Counted from the stretch's first letter, positions 18,193-30,511 are shown. The stretch is DNA of 64,000 nucleotides from Variovorax sp. PBL-E5 (GCF_901827185.1 NZ_LR594671.1:3782001-3846000), one strand, 5' to 3'. Translations and numbers: made by a program. The notes: generated from the sequence alone by a model not told the origin.

Positions 18193-19035
18193 ATGGCACT
18201 TTACTTGATCGGTGACGTGCAGGGCTGCGACGAAGCGTTGCAACGCCTGCTCGACGAACTCGCTTTCTCCCCGAGCCGGGACACGCTGATCGTGCTCGGC
18301 GACCTGGTCAACCGGGGTCCGGCATCGGCCGAGGTGCTGCGGCGCATGCAGCGCTATGGCGCGGCCGCACAGAGCCTGCTGGGCAACCACGATCTGCACC
18401 TGCTCGGCATCGCCCACGGCGCGCGCAAGGCCGGCCGCAAGGACACGCTGCAGGGCGTGCTGGATGCGCCCGACAGCGAGGCGATGCTCGACTGGCTGCG
18501 CCACCAGCCCATGGCGCTGCACCGGACGCTGGACGGCGGCGAGCTGCTGATGGTGCATGCCGGCGTGCTGCCGCAGTGGGGCGTGGCCGATACGCTGTCA
18601 TTTGCGGCCGAGGTCGAATCGGTGCTGCGGGGCCCGGCGCTGGAGGATTTCCTTCAGACGATGTATGGCAACGAGCCCGCGCAGTGGGACGATGCACTCA
18701 CGGGCAGCATGCGCCTGCGCGTGATCGTCAACGCACTCACGCGGCTGCGCTTCTGCACGGCCGAAGGCGTGATGGAGTTCGAGAGCAAGGACGGCGCAGG
18801 CACCGCGCCCAACGGCTTCATGCCCTGGTTCGACGTGCCCGGACGCGCGAGCGCCGCGGCCACGATCGCCTTCGGCCACTGGTCGACGCTGGGCTGGGTT
18901 TCGCGGCCCGACCTGATCTCGACCGATACCGGCTGCGTCTGGGGCGGCTGCCTGAGCGCGGTGCGCATCGGCGCGACGCCGCTGGCGCGCGAGCTGATTC
19001 AGGTGAAGTGCCCGGAGGCGCAGAAGCCGGGTTGA
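18193..19035 (+). CDS. apaH: Bis(5'-nucleosyl)-tetraphosphatase, symmetrical
   Basis: A 280-residue metallophosphatase that splits Ap4A into two ADP. The motifs are GDVQGC at the N-terminus, GDLVNRGP, and LLGNHDLHLLG, which carry the metal ligands; the later blocks NALTRLRFC and FGHWSTLGW are typical of ApaH. The start at 18193 gives the family's MALYLIGDVQG beginning and E. coli-like length; an in-frame ATG at 18184 is the alternative. It diverges from the CorC-type gene and converges with rhlE. Confidence 0.94.
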   Translation: MALYLIGDVQGCDEALQRLLDELAFSPSRDTLIVLGDLVNRGPASAEVLRRMQRYGAAAQSLLGNHDLHLLGIAHGARKAGRKDTLQGVLDAPDSEAMLDWLRHQPMALHRTLDGGELLMVHAGVLPQWGVADTLSFAAEVESVLRGPALEDFLQTMYGNEPAQWDDALTGSMRLRVIVNALTRLRFCTAEGVMEFESKDGAGTAPNGFMPWFDVPGRASAAATIAFGHWSTLGWVSRPDLISTDTGCVWGGCLSAVRIGATPLARELIQVKCPEAQKPG

Positions 19036-19059
19036 CCGGCAACCTGCCTGGCGAAAGAC

Positions 19060-20538
<1,479 letters not shown>

Positions 20539-20660
20539 TGAGCCCTCCATTGTCGCACCGCCGCAAAAAAGGGGCGTGACAGCCTCGTTACCGCCCGAAA
20601 CCGCCCCGTATTGACCTGTCAGAGGGCCGCCACGCCCGTCATGCGGAAGCGGCCGGCCCG

Positions 20661-20708
20661 CCCCCGGCAGGGGGTCGGCAAAGCGACACGAAGTGCGCGA
20701 AGCCTGGG
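20661..20708. repeat. Dispersed intergenic repeat, copy 2
   Basis: A CCCCC/GGGGG hairpin (20661-20674) and the same 28-bp core as copy 1 (20681-20708 equals 13882-13909), same orientation. It lies in the gap between rhlE and the zinc peptidase gene, next to the latter's stop. Confidence 0.85.
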
Positions 20709-20726
20709 GGCGAACAACAAGTCCAG

Positions 20727-21614
20727 CTACAAGCTTTTTGCGCCGAACGTGTCGCAATCCTGGATGCTGCCATTCTTGTAACCGGCCCCGAACCAACGCT
20801 GGCGCTGCGCGCTCGTGCCGTGGGTGAAGCTGTCGGGCACGATGGCACGGCCGGCGGCGCGCTGCAATGCATCGTCGCCGATCTTCTGCGCCGCGTTCAT
20901 GGCCGCCTCGATGTCACCGGGATCCAGCCAGTGCTTGGATTCCTGCGAATGCTGTGCCCAGACACCCGCAAAACAGTCGGCCTGCAGTTCGACCCGCACG
21001 CTGAGCGCATTGGCCTGCGTCGGGCTCATGCGCCCGCGCGCCTGGTCGACCTTGGCGGTGATGCCCAGTTCGTCCTGCACGTGGTGGCCGACCTCGTGCG
21101 CGATGACGTAGGCCTGTGCGAACACGCCGGGCGCGCCGAGCTGGTTCTTGAGGGTGTCGTAGAAGCCGAGGTCGATATAGACCTTCTTGTCGCCCGGGCA
21201 GTAGAACGGCCCCATCGCCGACTGGCCGGTGCCGCAGGCGGTCGGCGTGGCGCCGCGAAACAGCACCAGCCGCGTCGGCGTGTAGGTTTCGCCGCTGCGC
21301 TGGAAGATGTCGCTCCAGACCACCTCGGTGTTCTTCAGGATGGTGGAGACGAAGGCCGCCTGCTCGTCGTTGGCCGGCGGCTTGTGGGCCGGGCCCTGCT
21401 GCTGGACCTGCGGCGCGGGCGAACCGCCGCTCAGCAGCCCCAGCACGGTCAGCGGATTGATGCCGAAGACCCAGCCCGCGATCAGCGCCACCACCACGGT
21501 GCCGATGCCGACGCTGCGCCCGCCGATCGGCAGCCCGAAGCCGCCGCCGCCGCCGCCGCCTTCGTCGCGGCGGTCCTCGACGTTGTCGGATTGCTCGTTG
21601 CCTTCCCATCTCAT
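20727..21614 (-). CDS. Neutral zinc metallopeptidase, YpfJ family
   Basis: A 295-residue membrane-anchored putative zinc peptidase. After a charged, glycine-rich N-terminus there is one membrane helix (SVGIGTVVVALIAGWVFGI, about residues 34-52). The catalytic motif is HEVGHH in AYVIAHEVGHHVQDELG; FYCPGDKKVYIDLGFY and ELQADCFAGVWA are the other family blocks, the latter giving the third zinc ligand. ATG 21614. Substrates of this family are not known. Confidence 0.9.
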   Translation of the reverse strand: MRWEGNEQSDNVEDRRDEGGGGGGGFGLPIGGRSVGIGTVVVALIAGWVFGINPLTVLGLLSGGSPAPQVQQQGPAHKPPANDEQAAFVSTILKNTEVVWSDIFQRSGETYTPTRLVLFRGATPTACGTGQSAMGPFYCPGDKKVYIDLGFYDTLKNQLGAPGVFAQAYVIAHEVGHHVQDELGITAKVDQARGRMSPTQANALSVRVELQADCFAGVWAQHSQESKHWLDPGDIEAAMNAAQKIGDDALQRAAGRAIVPDSFTHGTSAQRQRWFGAGYKNGSIQDCDTFGAKSL

Positions 21615-21662
21615 GACGATCTCCTGTGCCGCCCCCGCGGCCGTCGCATGGATGGTACGCGC

Positions 21663-21941
21663 TCAGCGCGCAACGACGTAGCCCACATGCATCACGCCGG
21701 CCGGCGCCACCGGGGTCGAGGGCACGGACGGCGCTTCGGTCTCGACGGCGGCGGTGGCAGCCGGCGCCTTCGACGCCGGCTGCGTCCGCGCGGCCTCGGC
21801 GTAGAAGGCCTGCGCCTTGCTCACCTGCGAGCGGGCGACCATCGCCATCGCCGCCATCTGGGCCAGCACGATGACCGCGAGGGTCGCGATCAGCAGCAGG
21901 CGGTAGGGGTGCGCCTCGCGCAGGGTCTGCAATATCGACAT
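21663..21941 (-). CDS. Small single-pass membrane protein, unknown
   Basis: A 92-residue protein that I do not recognise. An N-terminal segment (YRLLLIATLAVIVLAQMAAM, about residues 13-32) is a membrane helix; a short helical stretch (SQVSKAQAFYAEAARTQ) follows, and the rest is Ala/Pro/Thr-rich and probably disordered. AAGGAG sits 7 bases before ATG 21941, which is why I prefer it to the longer open frame. It lies 48 bp upstream of the zinc peptidase on the same strand. Confidence 0.6.
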   Translation of the reverse strand: MSILQTLREAHPYRLLLIATLAVIVLAQMAAMAMVARSQVSKAQAFYAEAARTQPASKAPAATAAVETEAPSVPSTPVAPAGVMHVGYVVAR

Positions 21942-22058
21942 CGTGTCGCTCCTTGGCCGCACCTCGTGCACGGACTCGGAGCGATGGTGCCGGGCGGCGG
22001 CACGCGGCACAGGTGATGGCGGGCGCAAGGCGCTGTAGGACCGGGCCGGTGTGCGGCC

Positions 22059-22625
22059 TCAGGCTTTGGGCAAGGTCACCCCGCGTTGCCCTTGATATTT
22101 GCCGCCGCGGTCCTTGTAACTGGTCTCGCAGACCTCGTCGCTTTCGAAGAACAGCACCTGGGCGCAACCCTCGCCCGCATAGATCTTGGCCGGCAGCGGC
22201 GTGGTGTTGCTGAACTCCAGCGTGACGTAGCCTTCCCATTCGGGTTCGAAGGGCGTGACGTTGACGATGATGCCGCAGCGCGCATAGGTGCTTTTGCCCA
22301 GGCAGATGGTGAGCACGTTGCGCGGGATGCGGAAATACTCGACCGTGCGCGCCAGCGCGAAACTGTTGGGCGGGATGATGCAGAACTCGCCGTGCATGTC
22401 GACGAAGCTCTTCTCGTCGAAGTTCTTCGGGTCGACCACCGTGCTGTGGATGTTGGTGAAGACCTTGAACTCGGGCGCGCAGCGGATGTCGTAGCCGTAG
22501 CTCGAGGTGCCGTAGCTGATGATCCGGTGGCCGTCCCGTTCTCGGATCTGGCCCGGTTCGAAGGGCTCGATCATGCCGGTCTGCTCGGCCATGCGCCGGA
22601 TCCACTTGTCGCTCTTGATGCTCAT
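22059..22625 (-). CDS. dcd: dCTP deaminase
   Basis: A 188-residue full-length dCTP deaminase that converts dCTP to dUTP for dTMP synthesis. Recognisable by [40 protein letters not shown] and [20 protein letters not shown], the last holding the catalytic glutamate, followed by [10 protein letters not shown]. Single gene; the next gene upstream on the strand is guanine deaminase 64 bp away. Confidence 0.96.
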   Translation of the reverse strand: MSIKSDKWIRRMAEQTGMIEPFEPGQIRERDGHRIISYGTSSYGYDIRCAPEFKVFTNIHSTVVDPKNFDEKSFVDMHGEFCIIPPNSFALARTVEYFRIPRNVLTICLGKSTYARCGIIVNVTPFEPEWEGYVTLEFSNTTPLPAKIYAGEGCAQVLFFESDEVCETSYKDRGGKYQGQRGVTLPKA

Positions 22626-22689
22626 GCTGAGGTCCTTCCTGGGGCCGCTATTCTAGGCAGCGGCCCAGGTCCACCCCGTCCGGCCGCGC

Positions 22690-23979
22690 TCAGGCGTCGA
22701 TGGCCTGGGAAATCACGGTGCGCTCGATCAGCCGGTCGTCCCCCAGCACGATCATCGAGAACAGCAGTTCCTCGAGGCTGTTCGCCAGCGAGGTCTTGCG
22801 CGCGAGCAGCGGCGTGGCCTTCGGGTCGATGACGATGAAATCCGCCTCGCAGCCCGGCTGCAGGTTGCCGACCACGCCATCGAGCCCCAGCGCGTGCGCC
22901 GCACCGGCGGTATGGCGCCACCAGAGCTGCGAGGGCGGGATGCTGATGCCCGGCTTGGTCTGGCCCTCGCGGCCCGCGTAGTAGGCGGCCAGCATGGTCG
23001 CGAAGGGGCAGAAGCTCGTGCCGCCGCCGACGTCGCTGGCCAGGCCATAGCGATAGCCGATGCGGTCGGCGCCCTCGAAGTCGAAGAAGCCGCTGCCGAG
23101 GAACAGGTTGCTGGTCGGGCTGACGGCCGTGGCGGTCTTCGTCTCGCGCATCAGCCGGCGGTCGTCATCGTCGAAGTGGATGCAGTGCGCGTAGACGGCG
23201 CGCTCGCGCATCAGGCCGAAGCCCGCATAGACGTCGAGGTAGGAACGCGCCCTGGGAAACAGCTCGCGTGCCCATTTCACCTCGTCCTTGTTCTCGGCGA
23301 CGTGCGAATGGACCCAGGTGTCCGGGTACTTCGCGGCCAGTTCGCCGGCGCCGCGCAGCTGGGCATCGGTGCTGGTGGGCGCGAAACGCGGCGTGATGGC
23401 GTAGCCCAGCCGGTCCACGTTGTGCCATTGGCGGATCAGCGCCTCGGTGTCTGTCAGGCTACGTTCAGTGTCGTCGCGTACACCGTCCGGTGAATGCCGG
23501 TCCTGCAACACCTTCCCCGTGATCATGCGCAGCTGGCGCCGCTTGGCCGAGGCGAAGAAGGCCTGCACCGAGGCCGGATGCGAGGTCGCGAAGGTCAGCG
23601 AGGTGGTGACGCCGTTGCGCATCAGCTCGTCGAAGAACACCTCGGCCACCTCGGCCGCATGGGCCGGGTCGGCGAAGCGGCTCTCGGCCGGGAAGGTGTA
23701 GTTCTCGAGCCAGGGCAGGAGGCCGTCCGACGGCGCGCCGATGATGTCGGTCTGCGGGAAGTGGATGTGCATGTCCACGAAGCCCGGCGCCAGGATGCGG
23801 CCCGGCCAGTGGGTGACGGCCACGCCCGGATGACGGGCCGCAACCGTTGCGTACGCACCGGCGTCCTGCACGCGCTGGCGGCCGGCCGCGTCCGGTCCGA
23901 CCACCAGCAGGCCGTCCTCGTCAAAGACCGGCCGGCCGGTATCGTCGAATCGCAGAAGTGAGGCACGGTACGCTTGCAT
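22690..23979 (-). CDS. guaD: Guanine deaminase
   Basis: A 429-residue amidohydrolase that turns guanine into xanthine. Zinc-site and family motifs: PGFVDMHIHFPQTD, HSHVAENKDEV, YAHCIHFDDDD and LASDVGGGTSF; the segment PSDGLLPWLENYTFPAE is diagnostic of GuaD. Start is ATG 23979 (MQAYRASLLRFDD), though no clear ribosome site precedes it. It supplies xanthine for the xanthine dehydrogenase encoded about 12 kb away, within the same purine-rich part of the window. Confidence 0.94.
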   Translation of the reverse strand: MQAYRASLLRFDDTGRPVFDEDGLLVVGPDAAGRQRVQDAGAYATVAARHPGVAVTHWPGRILAPGFVDMHIHFPQTDIIGAPSDGLLPWLENYTFPAESRFADPAHAAEVAEVFFDELMRNGVTTSLTFATSHPASVQAFFASAKRRQLRMITGKVLQDRHSPDGVRDDTERSLTDTEALIRQWHNVDRLGYAITPRFAPTSTDAQLRGAGELAAKYPDTWVHSHVAENKDEVKWARELFPRARSYLDVYAGFGLMRERAVYAHCIHFDDDDRRLMRETKTATAVSPTSNLFLGSGFFDFEGADRIGYRYGLASDVGGGTSFCPFATMLAAYYAGREGQTKPGISIPPSQLWWRHTAGAAHALGLDGVVGNLQPGCEADFIVIDPKATPLLARKTSLANSLEELLFSMIVLGDDRLIERTVISQAIDA

Positions 23980-24219
23980 GGACACGGAGGGTAAGCCAAT
24001 CGGATCGTCACGCGATGCGCGCACGCGTATGGACTTTATATGGCCGGCACAGCTGCATGCAAAGAATTGCCGGAAGGCGGTCCTTGTGCACGCCTGCGCG
24101 CCGCCTGAAGCCCCGGACAATGGCATGCGCGCCGAATGCGGCCGCCCTCTCGAACATAATGCCGCCACCTTAGGAAACTCCATGAACCCACGCGACGCGG
24201 CGAGGAGCCTGCCCCAGCG

Positions 24220-25365
24220 ATGAAAGTGCTCCTCATCGGCAACTATCTGCCGGACGGCCAGACCAGCATGCAGGCTTTCAAGCGAGTTCTCGAACGCGAA
24301 CTGCCGCGCCTGGGCTGCGAACTGCGCGTGCTCACGCCGGCGCAGCACGCGTTGCGCGTGTCCCGTGCATCCCGGCTGTGGAAGTGGCTCGGCTATGTGG
24401 ACAAGTTCGTCCTCTTCCGCCCGGCGCTCGCGGCGGCGCTGCGCTGGGCCGACGTGGTGCACATCTGCGACCACTCCAATGCCATGTACGTGCCCTGGGT
24501 GCAGCGCAAGGCCAACCTCGTCACCTGCCACGACGTCATCGCCGTGGAGGCTTCGCTGGGCATGGTCGAGGGCTGGCAGGTCGGCTGGAGCGGCAGGCTG
24601 TTCCAGCGGCTGATCGCCCGCGGGCTGGGCAAGGCCGAGCTGGTGGCCTGCGTCTCGCACCTGACGCAGCGCGCGCTGCTGGCGCTTCACATCGTCGATT
24701 CGCACAGGATCACGACGGTGCTGAACGGGCTCAACGATGATTTCACACCGGTCGCGCCCGACGAAGCCGCTCGCCTGATCGCCCGCTTCGGCCTCTCGCC
24801 ACAGGACCGGTTCCTGATCCACGTCGGCATGGACCTGCCGCGCAAGAACCGCCGCACCGTGGTCCAGGCCTTCATCGCGCTTCAGCAGCGCGCCGCCGCC
24901 AGCGGCACGCCGGCCGTCGTTCAGCGGCTGCTCTTCGTCGGCCCGTCGCTGGAGCCTTCACTGGCCGAGCTGGTGCAGCAGCACGGCCTCGCCGATCGCA
25001 TCGACACGGTGAAGAACGTCTCGCACGAAGAACTGCGCGCGCTCTACGCCAGTGCCACCGCATTGCTCTTTCCCTCGCTGCAGGAAGGCTTCGGCTGGCC
25101 GGTGATCGAGGCCCAGGCCTGCGGCTGCCCGGTCTTCACCTCCGACCTCGCGCCGATGAACGAGATCGGCGGCCCCGGCGCCGTCTACATCGACCCCAAG
25201 GACCCGGCGGCCATCGCCGAGGCGATCGAGCGCGCCGCGCCGCGGCTGCCCGAGATGCGCAGGCTGGGCCTGGAGAATGCGGCCGGCTACACGGCCGCGC
25301 AGATGGCATCGAACTACGTCGCGATCTACCGCCGCCTGGTCGACGCGCGCAAGGACGGCCGATGA
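24220..25365 (+). CDS. Glycosyltransferase, GT4 family
   Basis: A 381-residue GT-B glycosyltransferase. It begins MKVLLIGNYLPDGQTSMQAF, has a mid-protein linker with LIHVGMDLPRKNRRT, and the donor-binding block LFPSLQEGFGWPVIEAQACG near residues 285-305 with the ExxxxxxE pair. It probably adds a sugar in exopolysaccharide, LPS or glycolipid assembly. It shares ATGA with the acyltransferase gene, so the two act together. The 240 bp between this gene and guaD hold the two divergent promoters; I see no other feature there. Confidence 0.9.
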   Translation: MKVLLIGNYLPDGQTSMQAFKRVLERELPRLGCELRVLTPAQHALRVSRASRLWKWLGYVDKFVLFRPALAAALRWADVVHICDHSNAMYVPWVQRKANLVTCHDVIAVEASLGMVEGWQVGWSGRLFQRLIARGLGKAELVACVSHLTQRALLALHIVDSHRITTVLNGLNDDFTPVAPDEAARLIARFGLSPQDRFLIHVGMDLPRKNRRTVVQAFIALQQRAAASGTPAVVQRLLFVGPSLEPSLAELVQQHGLADRIDTVKNVSHEELRALYASATALLFPSLQEGFGWPVIEAQACGCPVFTSDLAPMNEIGGPGAVYIDPKDPAAIAEAIERAAPRLPEMRRLGLENAAGYTAAQMASNYVAIYRRLVDARKDGR

Positions 25366-26030
25366 AGATGAAGAGGCTGCTGGCGCTGGCCGTGGTGATC
25401 CTGCCCTGGACGCTCAAGCGCTGGGCCCTGCAGCGGTTCTGGGGCTATCAGCTCGCAGAGACGGCACGCATCGGGCTCTCCTATGTCTTCCCGGGCGAGC
25501 TGGTGATGGCCGAGCGTGCCTTCATCGGCCACTTCAATGTCGCGATCCACCTGGGCCGGCTGGAGTGCGGCGAACACTCGATCATCAACCGCTCGAACTG
25601 GATCACCGGCCACTCGCCGGACGGCGCCCACTTCACCCACCGGGCCGACCGCGATCCCACGCTGGTGGTCGGCGCGCACGCGGCCATCACCAAGTCGCAC
25701 ATCATCGACTGCACCGACCGCGTCGAGATCGGCGACTACACCACGCTCGCCGGCTACCACTCGCAGCTGATCACGCACGGCATCAACGTGGTCGACGGAC
25801 GGCAGGACTGCAAGCCGATCCGCATCGGCGCCTATTGCCTCATCGGTACGCGCGTCACCGTGCTGGGCGGTGCCGCCCTGCCCGACCGCTGCGTGCTCGG
25901 TGCCGCCTCGGTGCTCAACAAGGCGCACACCGAGGAGCTCTCGCTCTACGCGGGACAGCCGGCCGTGCGCATCAGGGCGCTGTCGGCCGACAGCCGCTAC
26001 TTCACGCGCGAGCGCGGCTTCGTGCACTGA
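25362..26030 (+). CDS. Left-handed beta-helix acyltransferase-like protein
   Basis: A 222-residue protein of the hexapeptide-repeat transferase class. After a hydrophobic N-terminus (LLALAVVILPWTLKRW) come imperfect hexapeptides: IGLSYVFPGELVMAERAFIG, VEIGDYTTLAG, IRIGAYCLIGTRVTVLGGA and CVLGAASVLNK, with the histidine GYHSQLITHG as possible catalytic base. It likely O-acetylates a polysaccharide sugar made with the neighbouring glycosyltransferase. Start overlaps that gene by 4 bp. Confidence 0.82.
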   Translation: MKMKRLLALAVVILPWTLKRWALQRFWGYQLAETARIGLSYVFPGELVMAERAFIGHFNVAIHLGRLECGEHSIINRSNWITGHSPDGAHFTHRADRDPTLVVGAHAAITKSHIIDCTDRVEIGDYTTLAGYHSQLITHGINVVDGRQDCKPIRIGAYCLIGTRVTVLGGAALPDRCVLGAASVLNKAHTEELSLYAGQPAVRIRALSADSRYFTRERGFVH

Positions 26031-26066
26031 GGGGGCCGCCGAGGCCGCGGCGCCGCAGCGCCCGGC

Positions 26067-27161
26067 TCAGCCCGCACGGCGTGCGATGCGCCCCTGCACG
26101 CCCTCGACCAGCCAGTTCATCTGCAGGATCTGCGCGTCGCTGAGCGCGCCGCCCTTCGGGATCACGACGTGTCCCTCGTTGTCGCGCACGTCCGTCACGG
26201 CGCGAAAGGGCTGCAGCCGCCCGGCGGCGATGTCCTGCTGGCGCGCCAGCACCTCCTGCTGCACCGCCTTCGGCACCTTCGGCCCGAAGTCGCCGACGCG
26301 GATCATCCCTTCCTTGACGCCACCCCAGACATCGCCGCTCTTCCAGGTGCCGTCGAGCACGGCGCGCGCGCGCTGCGTGTAGTAGCCGCCCCACTGGTGC
26401 GTGACGGCGATGATCTGCGCATCGGGCGCGACCTTGCGCATGTCCGAGTGATAGGCCACGGCCATCTTGCCGCGCTCCTGCGCCGCGGCCATCACCGCGG
26501 TCGAGCCGGTGTGGAAGGAGATCACGTCGACGCCCTGGTCGAACAGCGTCATGGCGGCATCGCGCTCCTTCGGTGGATCGAACCAGGCGTCCAGCCACAC
26601 CACCTTGACCACCGCCTTCGGATCGACCGAGCGCATGCCGAGCGTGAAGGCATTGATGCCCTGCAGCACCTCGGGGATCGGAAAGCCCGCGACATAGCCC
26701 GCGACATGGGTCTTCGTCATGCGGCCCGCGGCGATGCCCGCAAGGTAGCGGCCTTCGTAATAGCGCGCATTGGCGGTCGCGACGTTGGGCGCGGTCTTGT
26801 AGCCGGTGATCGACTCGAACTTCACGTCGGGGAAATCGCGCGCCACCTTGAGCGTCGGCTCCATGTAGCCGAAGCTCGGCGTGAAGATCAGCTTGTTGCC
26901 CTGGCGGGCAAGATCGCGGATCACGCGCTCGGCGTCCGGCCCCTCGGGCACGTTCTCGACGTAGGTGGTCTTCACGCGGCCGGGCAGCGCGGCCTCGACG
27001 GCCTGACGGCCTTCCTCGTGCTGGCGCACCCAGCCGGCATCGGTGATGGGCGCGACATAGACGAAGCCGATCTTCAGCGGCGGGGCCGCCGGCGCGGACT
27101 GGGAAAAGGCGGATGAAATGCAACAAGCGGCCGCGAACGCGGCTGCGAGGTTTTTGTACAT
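26067..27161 (-). CDS. BMP-family ABC substrate-binding protein (paralogue 1)
   Basis: A 364-residue periplasmic basic membrane protein (BMP) family receptor; members bind purine nucleosides or bases. Signal peptide: MYKNLAAAFAAACCISSAFS with cleavage near residue 20. Family blocks: KIGFVYVAPITDAGWVRQHE, NKLIFTPSFGYMEPTLKVA and VDVISFHTGSTAVM. It differs from the second BMP gene (28368) in lacking a lipobox and is separated from the deaminase gene upstream by a terminator-like hairpin, so it probably has its own promoter. Confidence 0.9.
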   Translation of the reverse strand: MYKNLAAAFAAACCISSAFSQSAPAAPPLKIGFVYVAPITDAGWVRQHEEGRQAVEAALPGRVKTTYVENVPEGPDAERVIRDLARQGNKLIFTPSFGYMEPTLKVARDFPDVKFESITGYKTAPNVATANARYYEGRYLAGIAAGRMTKTHVAGYVAGFPIPEVLQGINAFTLGMRSVDPKAVVKVVWLDAWFDPPKERDAAMTLFDQGVDVISFHTGSTAVMAAAQERGKMAVAYHSDMRKVAPDAQIIAVTHQWGGYYTQRARAVLDGTWKSGDVWGGVKEGMIRVGDFGPKVPKAVQQEVLARQQDIAAGRLQPFRAVTDVRDNEGHVVIPKGGALSDAQILQMNWLVEGVQGRIARRAG

Positions 27162-27189
27162 GGTGGTCCTCTACATGGCCCCTGAAATG

Positions 27190-27219
27190 AAAACAGGCGC
27201 TGCGGGGCAGCAGCGCCTG
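27190..27219 (-). terminator. Rho-independent terminator after the deaminase gene
   Basis: A perfect 10-bp stem, CAGGCGCTGC (27194-27203) with GCAGCGCCTG (27210-27219) and a 6-base loop. Read on the minus strand it is followed by TTTTCATTTC. It lies 45 bp after the deaminase stop and before the BMP paralogue 1 start. Confidence 0.85.
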
Positions 27220-27264
27220 GGTGGCATTTTAACGGCCGGCGTGGCGAACGCCGATGCGGCCGAT

Positions 27265-28356
<1,092 letters not shown>

Positions 28357-28367
28357 TCAAGGAAAAA

Positions 28368-29540
28368 TTACTTCTTGTCTCCGGGAACCGTACCTTCGAC
28401 ACCCTTGACGTAGAAGTTGATGCTGGTCAGGAACTTGTCGTCCGCCACCGCGTCCTTGGCGACCACTTCCTTGCCGTCCTGGCCGACGATCGGGCCCTTC
28501 CAGATCGAAAAAGTGCCATCCTTCAGGCCCTTCTTGACTTCGTCGACCTTGGCCTTGGCCTCAGCCGGCACGTCGTCGGCGATCGACACCAGGTCGATCG
28601 CGCCTTCCTTCACGCCCCACCAGCTCTGGCCCGTGGCCCACTTGCCGTCGAGCACGTCCTGCGTGGCCTTGATGTAGTACGGCGTCCAGTTGATCACGGC
28701 CGAGGCCAGGTGGGCCTTCGGGCCGTAGGCGGTCATGTCCGAATCCCAGCCGAAGGCGCGCTTGCCCTTTTCCTGGGCCGTCTTCAGCACGGCCGGCGAA
28801 TCGGTGTTCTGGAACAGCACGTCGGCACCGCCGTTGATCAGCGCCGTGGCGGCCTCGGTCTCCTTCGGCGGGCTGAACCATTCGTTGACCCACACCACCT
28901 TGGTCGTGATCTTCGGATTGACCGACTGCGCACCCAGCGTGAAGCTGTTGATGTTGCGCAGCACCTCGGGGATCGGCACCGACCCGACGACGCCGAGCGT
29001 GTTGGTCTTGGTCATCGAACCCGCAACGATGCCGGCCATGTAAGCCCCCTCGTAGGTGCGGCTGTCGTAGGTACGCATGTTCTCGGCCGTCTTGTAGCCG
29101 GTGGCGTGCTCGAACTTCACGTCCTTGCTGTCGGCGGCGACCTTGAGCATCGGCTCCATGTAGCCGAAGGTGGTGCCGAAGATCAGCTTGTTGCCCTGGC
29201 TCACGAAGTCGCGGAACACGCGCTCGGCGTCGGCGCCCTCGGGCACGCTCTCGACGAAGGTGGTCTTGATCTTGTCGCCGAATTCCTTCTCGAGCGCCTT
29301 GCGCGCCTTGTCGTGCGCGAAGGACCAGCCGCCGTCGCCGACCGGGCCGACGTAGGCGAACGCGATGTTCAGCGGCGCGGCAGCGGGCGCAGGCGCTGCG
29401 GCGGCGGTCGGTGCCGGGGCGGCGGGCGCCGCGGCCGGTGCCGCCGCCTCGTCCTTCTTGCCGCAGCCCACGAGGGCGGCCGAGGCGACCGCCGTGAGGG
29501 CAGCCAGCTTGAGCAGGGAACGCTTGTTCAGATCAGTCAT
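28368..29540 (-). CDS. BMP-family ABC substrate-binding lipoprotein (paralogue 2)
   Basis: A 390-residue receptor of the purine/nucleoside importer. The signal LLKLAALTAVASAALVGCG ends in a lipobox cysteine near residue 26, followed by an Ala/Pro-rich tether and the BMP domain (NIAFAYVGPVGDGGWSFAHD, NKLIFGTTFGYMEPMLKVA, DVLFQNTDSPAVL). Start ATG 29540 is chosen for the signal and GAGG upstream. It is the last gene of the unit ATPase-permease-permease-BMP. Confidence 0.92.
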   Translation of the reverse strand: MTDLNKRSLLKLAALTAVASAALVGCGKKDEAAAPAAAPAAPAPTAAAAPAPAAAPLNIAFAYVGPVGDGGWSFAHDKARKALEKEFGDKIKTTFVESVPEGADAERVFRDFVSQGNKLIFGTTFGYMEPMLKVAADSKDVKFEHATGYKTAENMRTYDSRTYEGAYMAGIVAGSMTKTNTLGVVGSVPIPEVLRNINSFTLGAQSVNPKITTKVVWVNEWFSPPKETEAATALINGGADVLFQNTDSPAVLKTAQEKGKRAFGWDSDMTAYGPKAHLASAVINWTPYYIKATQDVLDGKWATGQSWWGVKEGAIDLVSIADDVPAEAKAKVDEVKKGLKDGTFSIWKGPIVGQDGKEVVAKDAVADDKFLTSINFYVKGVEGTVPGDKK

Positions 29541-29588
29541 TGTCGAATCCTCGAAGGACAGGTTGCGGAGCACGAAAACGAAACGCGA

Positions 29589-30509
29589 TTATGAGCCGGG
29601 GTAGAACGGTTTCCCTATCGACGCCGGCATGTTGATGCGGATGAACGCGGGGTTGCGGGAGATCAGCGCCAGCACCACGATCGGCGCGATGTAGGTCAGC
29701 ATGCTCAGGAACTGGCTGGGCACGTTGATGCCGGTGCTCTGCAGGTAGAAGCCGAGCATCGAGACGCCGCCGAACAGGTAGGCGCCGAGCAGCACGCGGA
29801 TCGGCCGCCAGGTCGCGAAGGTGGTGAGCGCCAGCGCGATCCAGCCGCGGCCGGCCACCATGCCTTCGACCCACAGCGGCGTGTAGACCGTCGACAGGTA
29901 GGCGCCCGCGAGCCCGCACAGCGCGCCGCCGGCGATCACCGCCATCAAGCGGATGCGCCGCACCGGGTAGCCCAGCGCATGCGCCGACTCGGGCGACTCG
30001 CCCACCGAGCGCAGCACCAGCCCGGCGCGCGTGCGGTACAGGAACCAGACCAGCCCGAAGGTCAGCGCCACCGCGAAATACACCATCGGATGGTGCCGGA
30101 ACAGCGCCGGCCCGATGAGCGGGATGTCGCCCAGCACCGGCAGCGCATAGGACACGCTCTCGGGCAGCTTGGCCTGCACGAAGTTGATGCCCGCGAAGGC
30201 CGAGAAGCCGACGCCGAACAGGCTCAGCGCGAGCCCGGTCGCGTACTGGTTGGTGTTGAGCCAGATCACCAGCACGCCGAAGAAGGCCGCCAGCAGCGCG
30301 CCGGCCGCCATGCCGGCCAGAAAGCCGAGCCAGGTGCTGTGCGTGACGACCACGGTGGCGAAGCCGGCGATCGCGGCGCACAGCATGATGCCCTCGGCGC
30401 CGAGGTTGACGATGCCGGCCTTCTCGTTGATCAGGAGGCCCAGCGCCGCGATCGCCAGCACCGTGCCGGCGCTCAGCATCGAGCCGATGAGGAGTGCGTA
30501 GGATTCCAT
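29589..30509 (-). CDS. ABC permease of the BMP-type importer (second)
   Basis: A 306-residue inner-membrane permease of the BPD_transp_2 family, as in nucleoside importers. It is nearly all hydrophobic (SMLSAGTVLAIAALGLLI, GFLAGMAAGALLAAFFGVLV) with the cytoplasmic ATPase contact region VGESPESAHALGYPVRRIRL. ATG 30509 lies two bases after the upstream permease stop. Confidence 0.93.
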   Translation of the reverse strand: MESYALLIGSMLSAGTVLAIAALGLLINEKAGIVNLGAEGIMLCAAIAGFATVVVTHSTWLGFLAGMAAGALLAAFFGVLVIWLNTNQYATGLALSLFGVGFSAFAGINFVQAKLPESVSYALPVLGDIPLIGPALFRHHPMVYFAVALTFGLVWFLYRTRAGLVLRSVGESPESAHALGYPVRRIRLMAVIAGGALCGLAGAYLSTVYTPLWVEGMVAGRGWIALALTTFATWRPIRVLLGAYLFGGVSMLGFYLQSTGINVPSQFLSMLTYIAPIVVLALISRNPAFIRINMPASIGKPFYPGS

Positions 30510-30511
30510 GA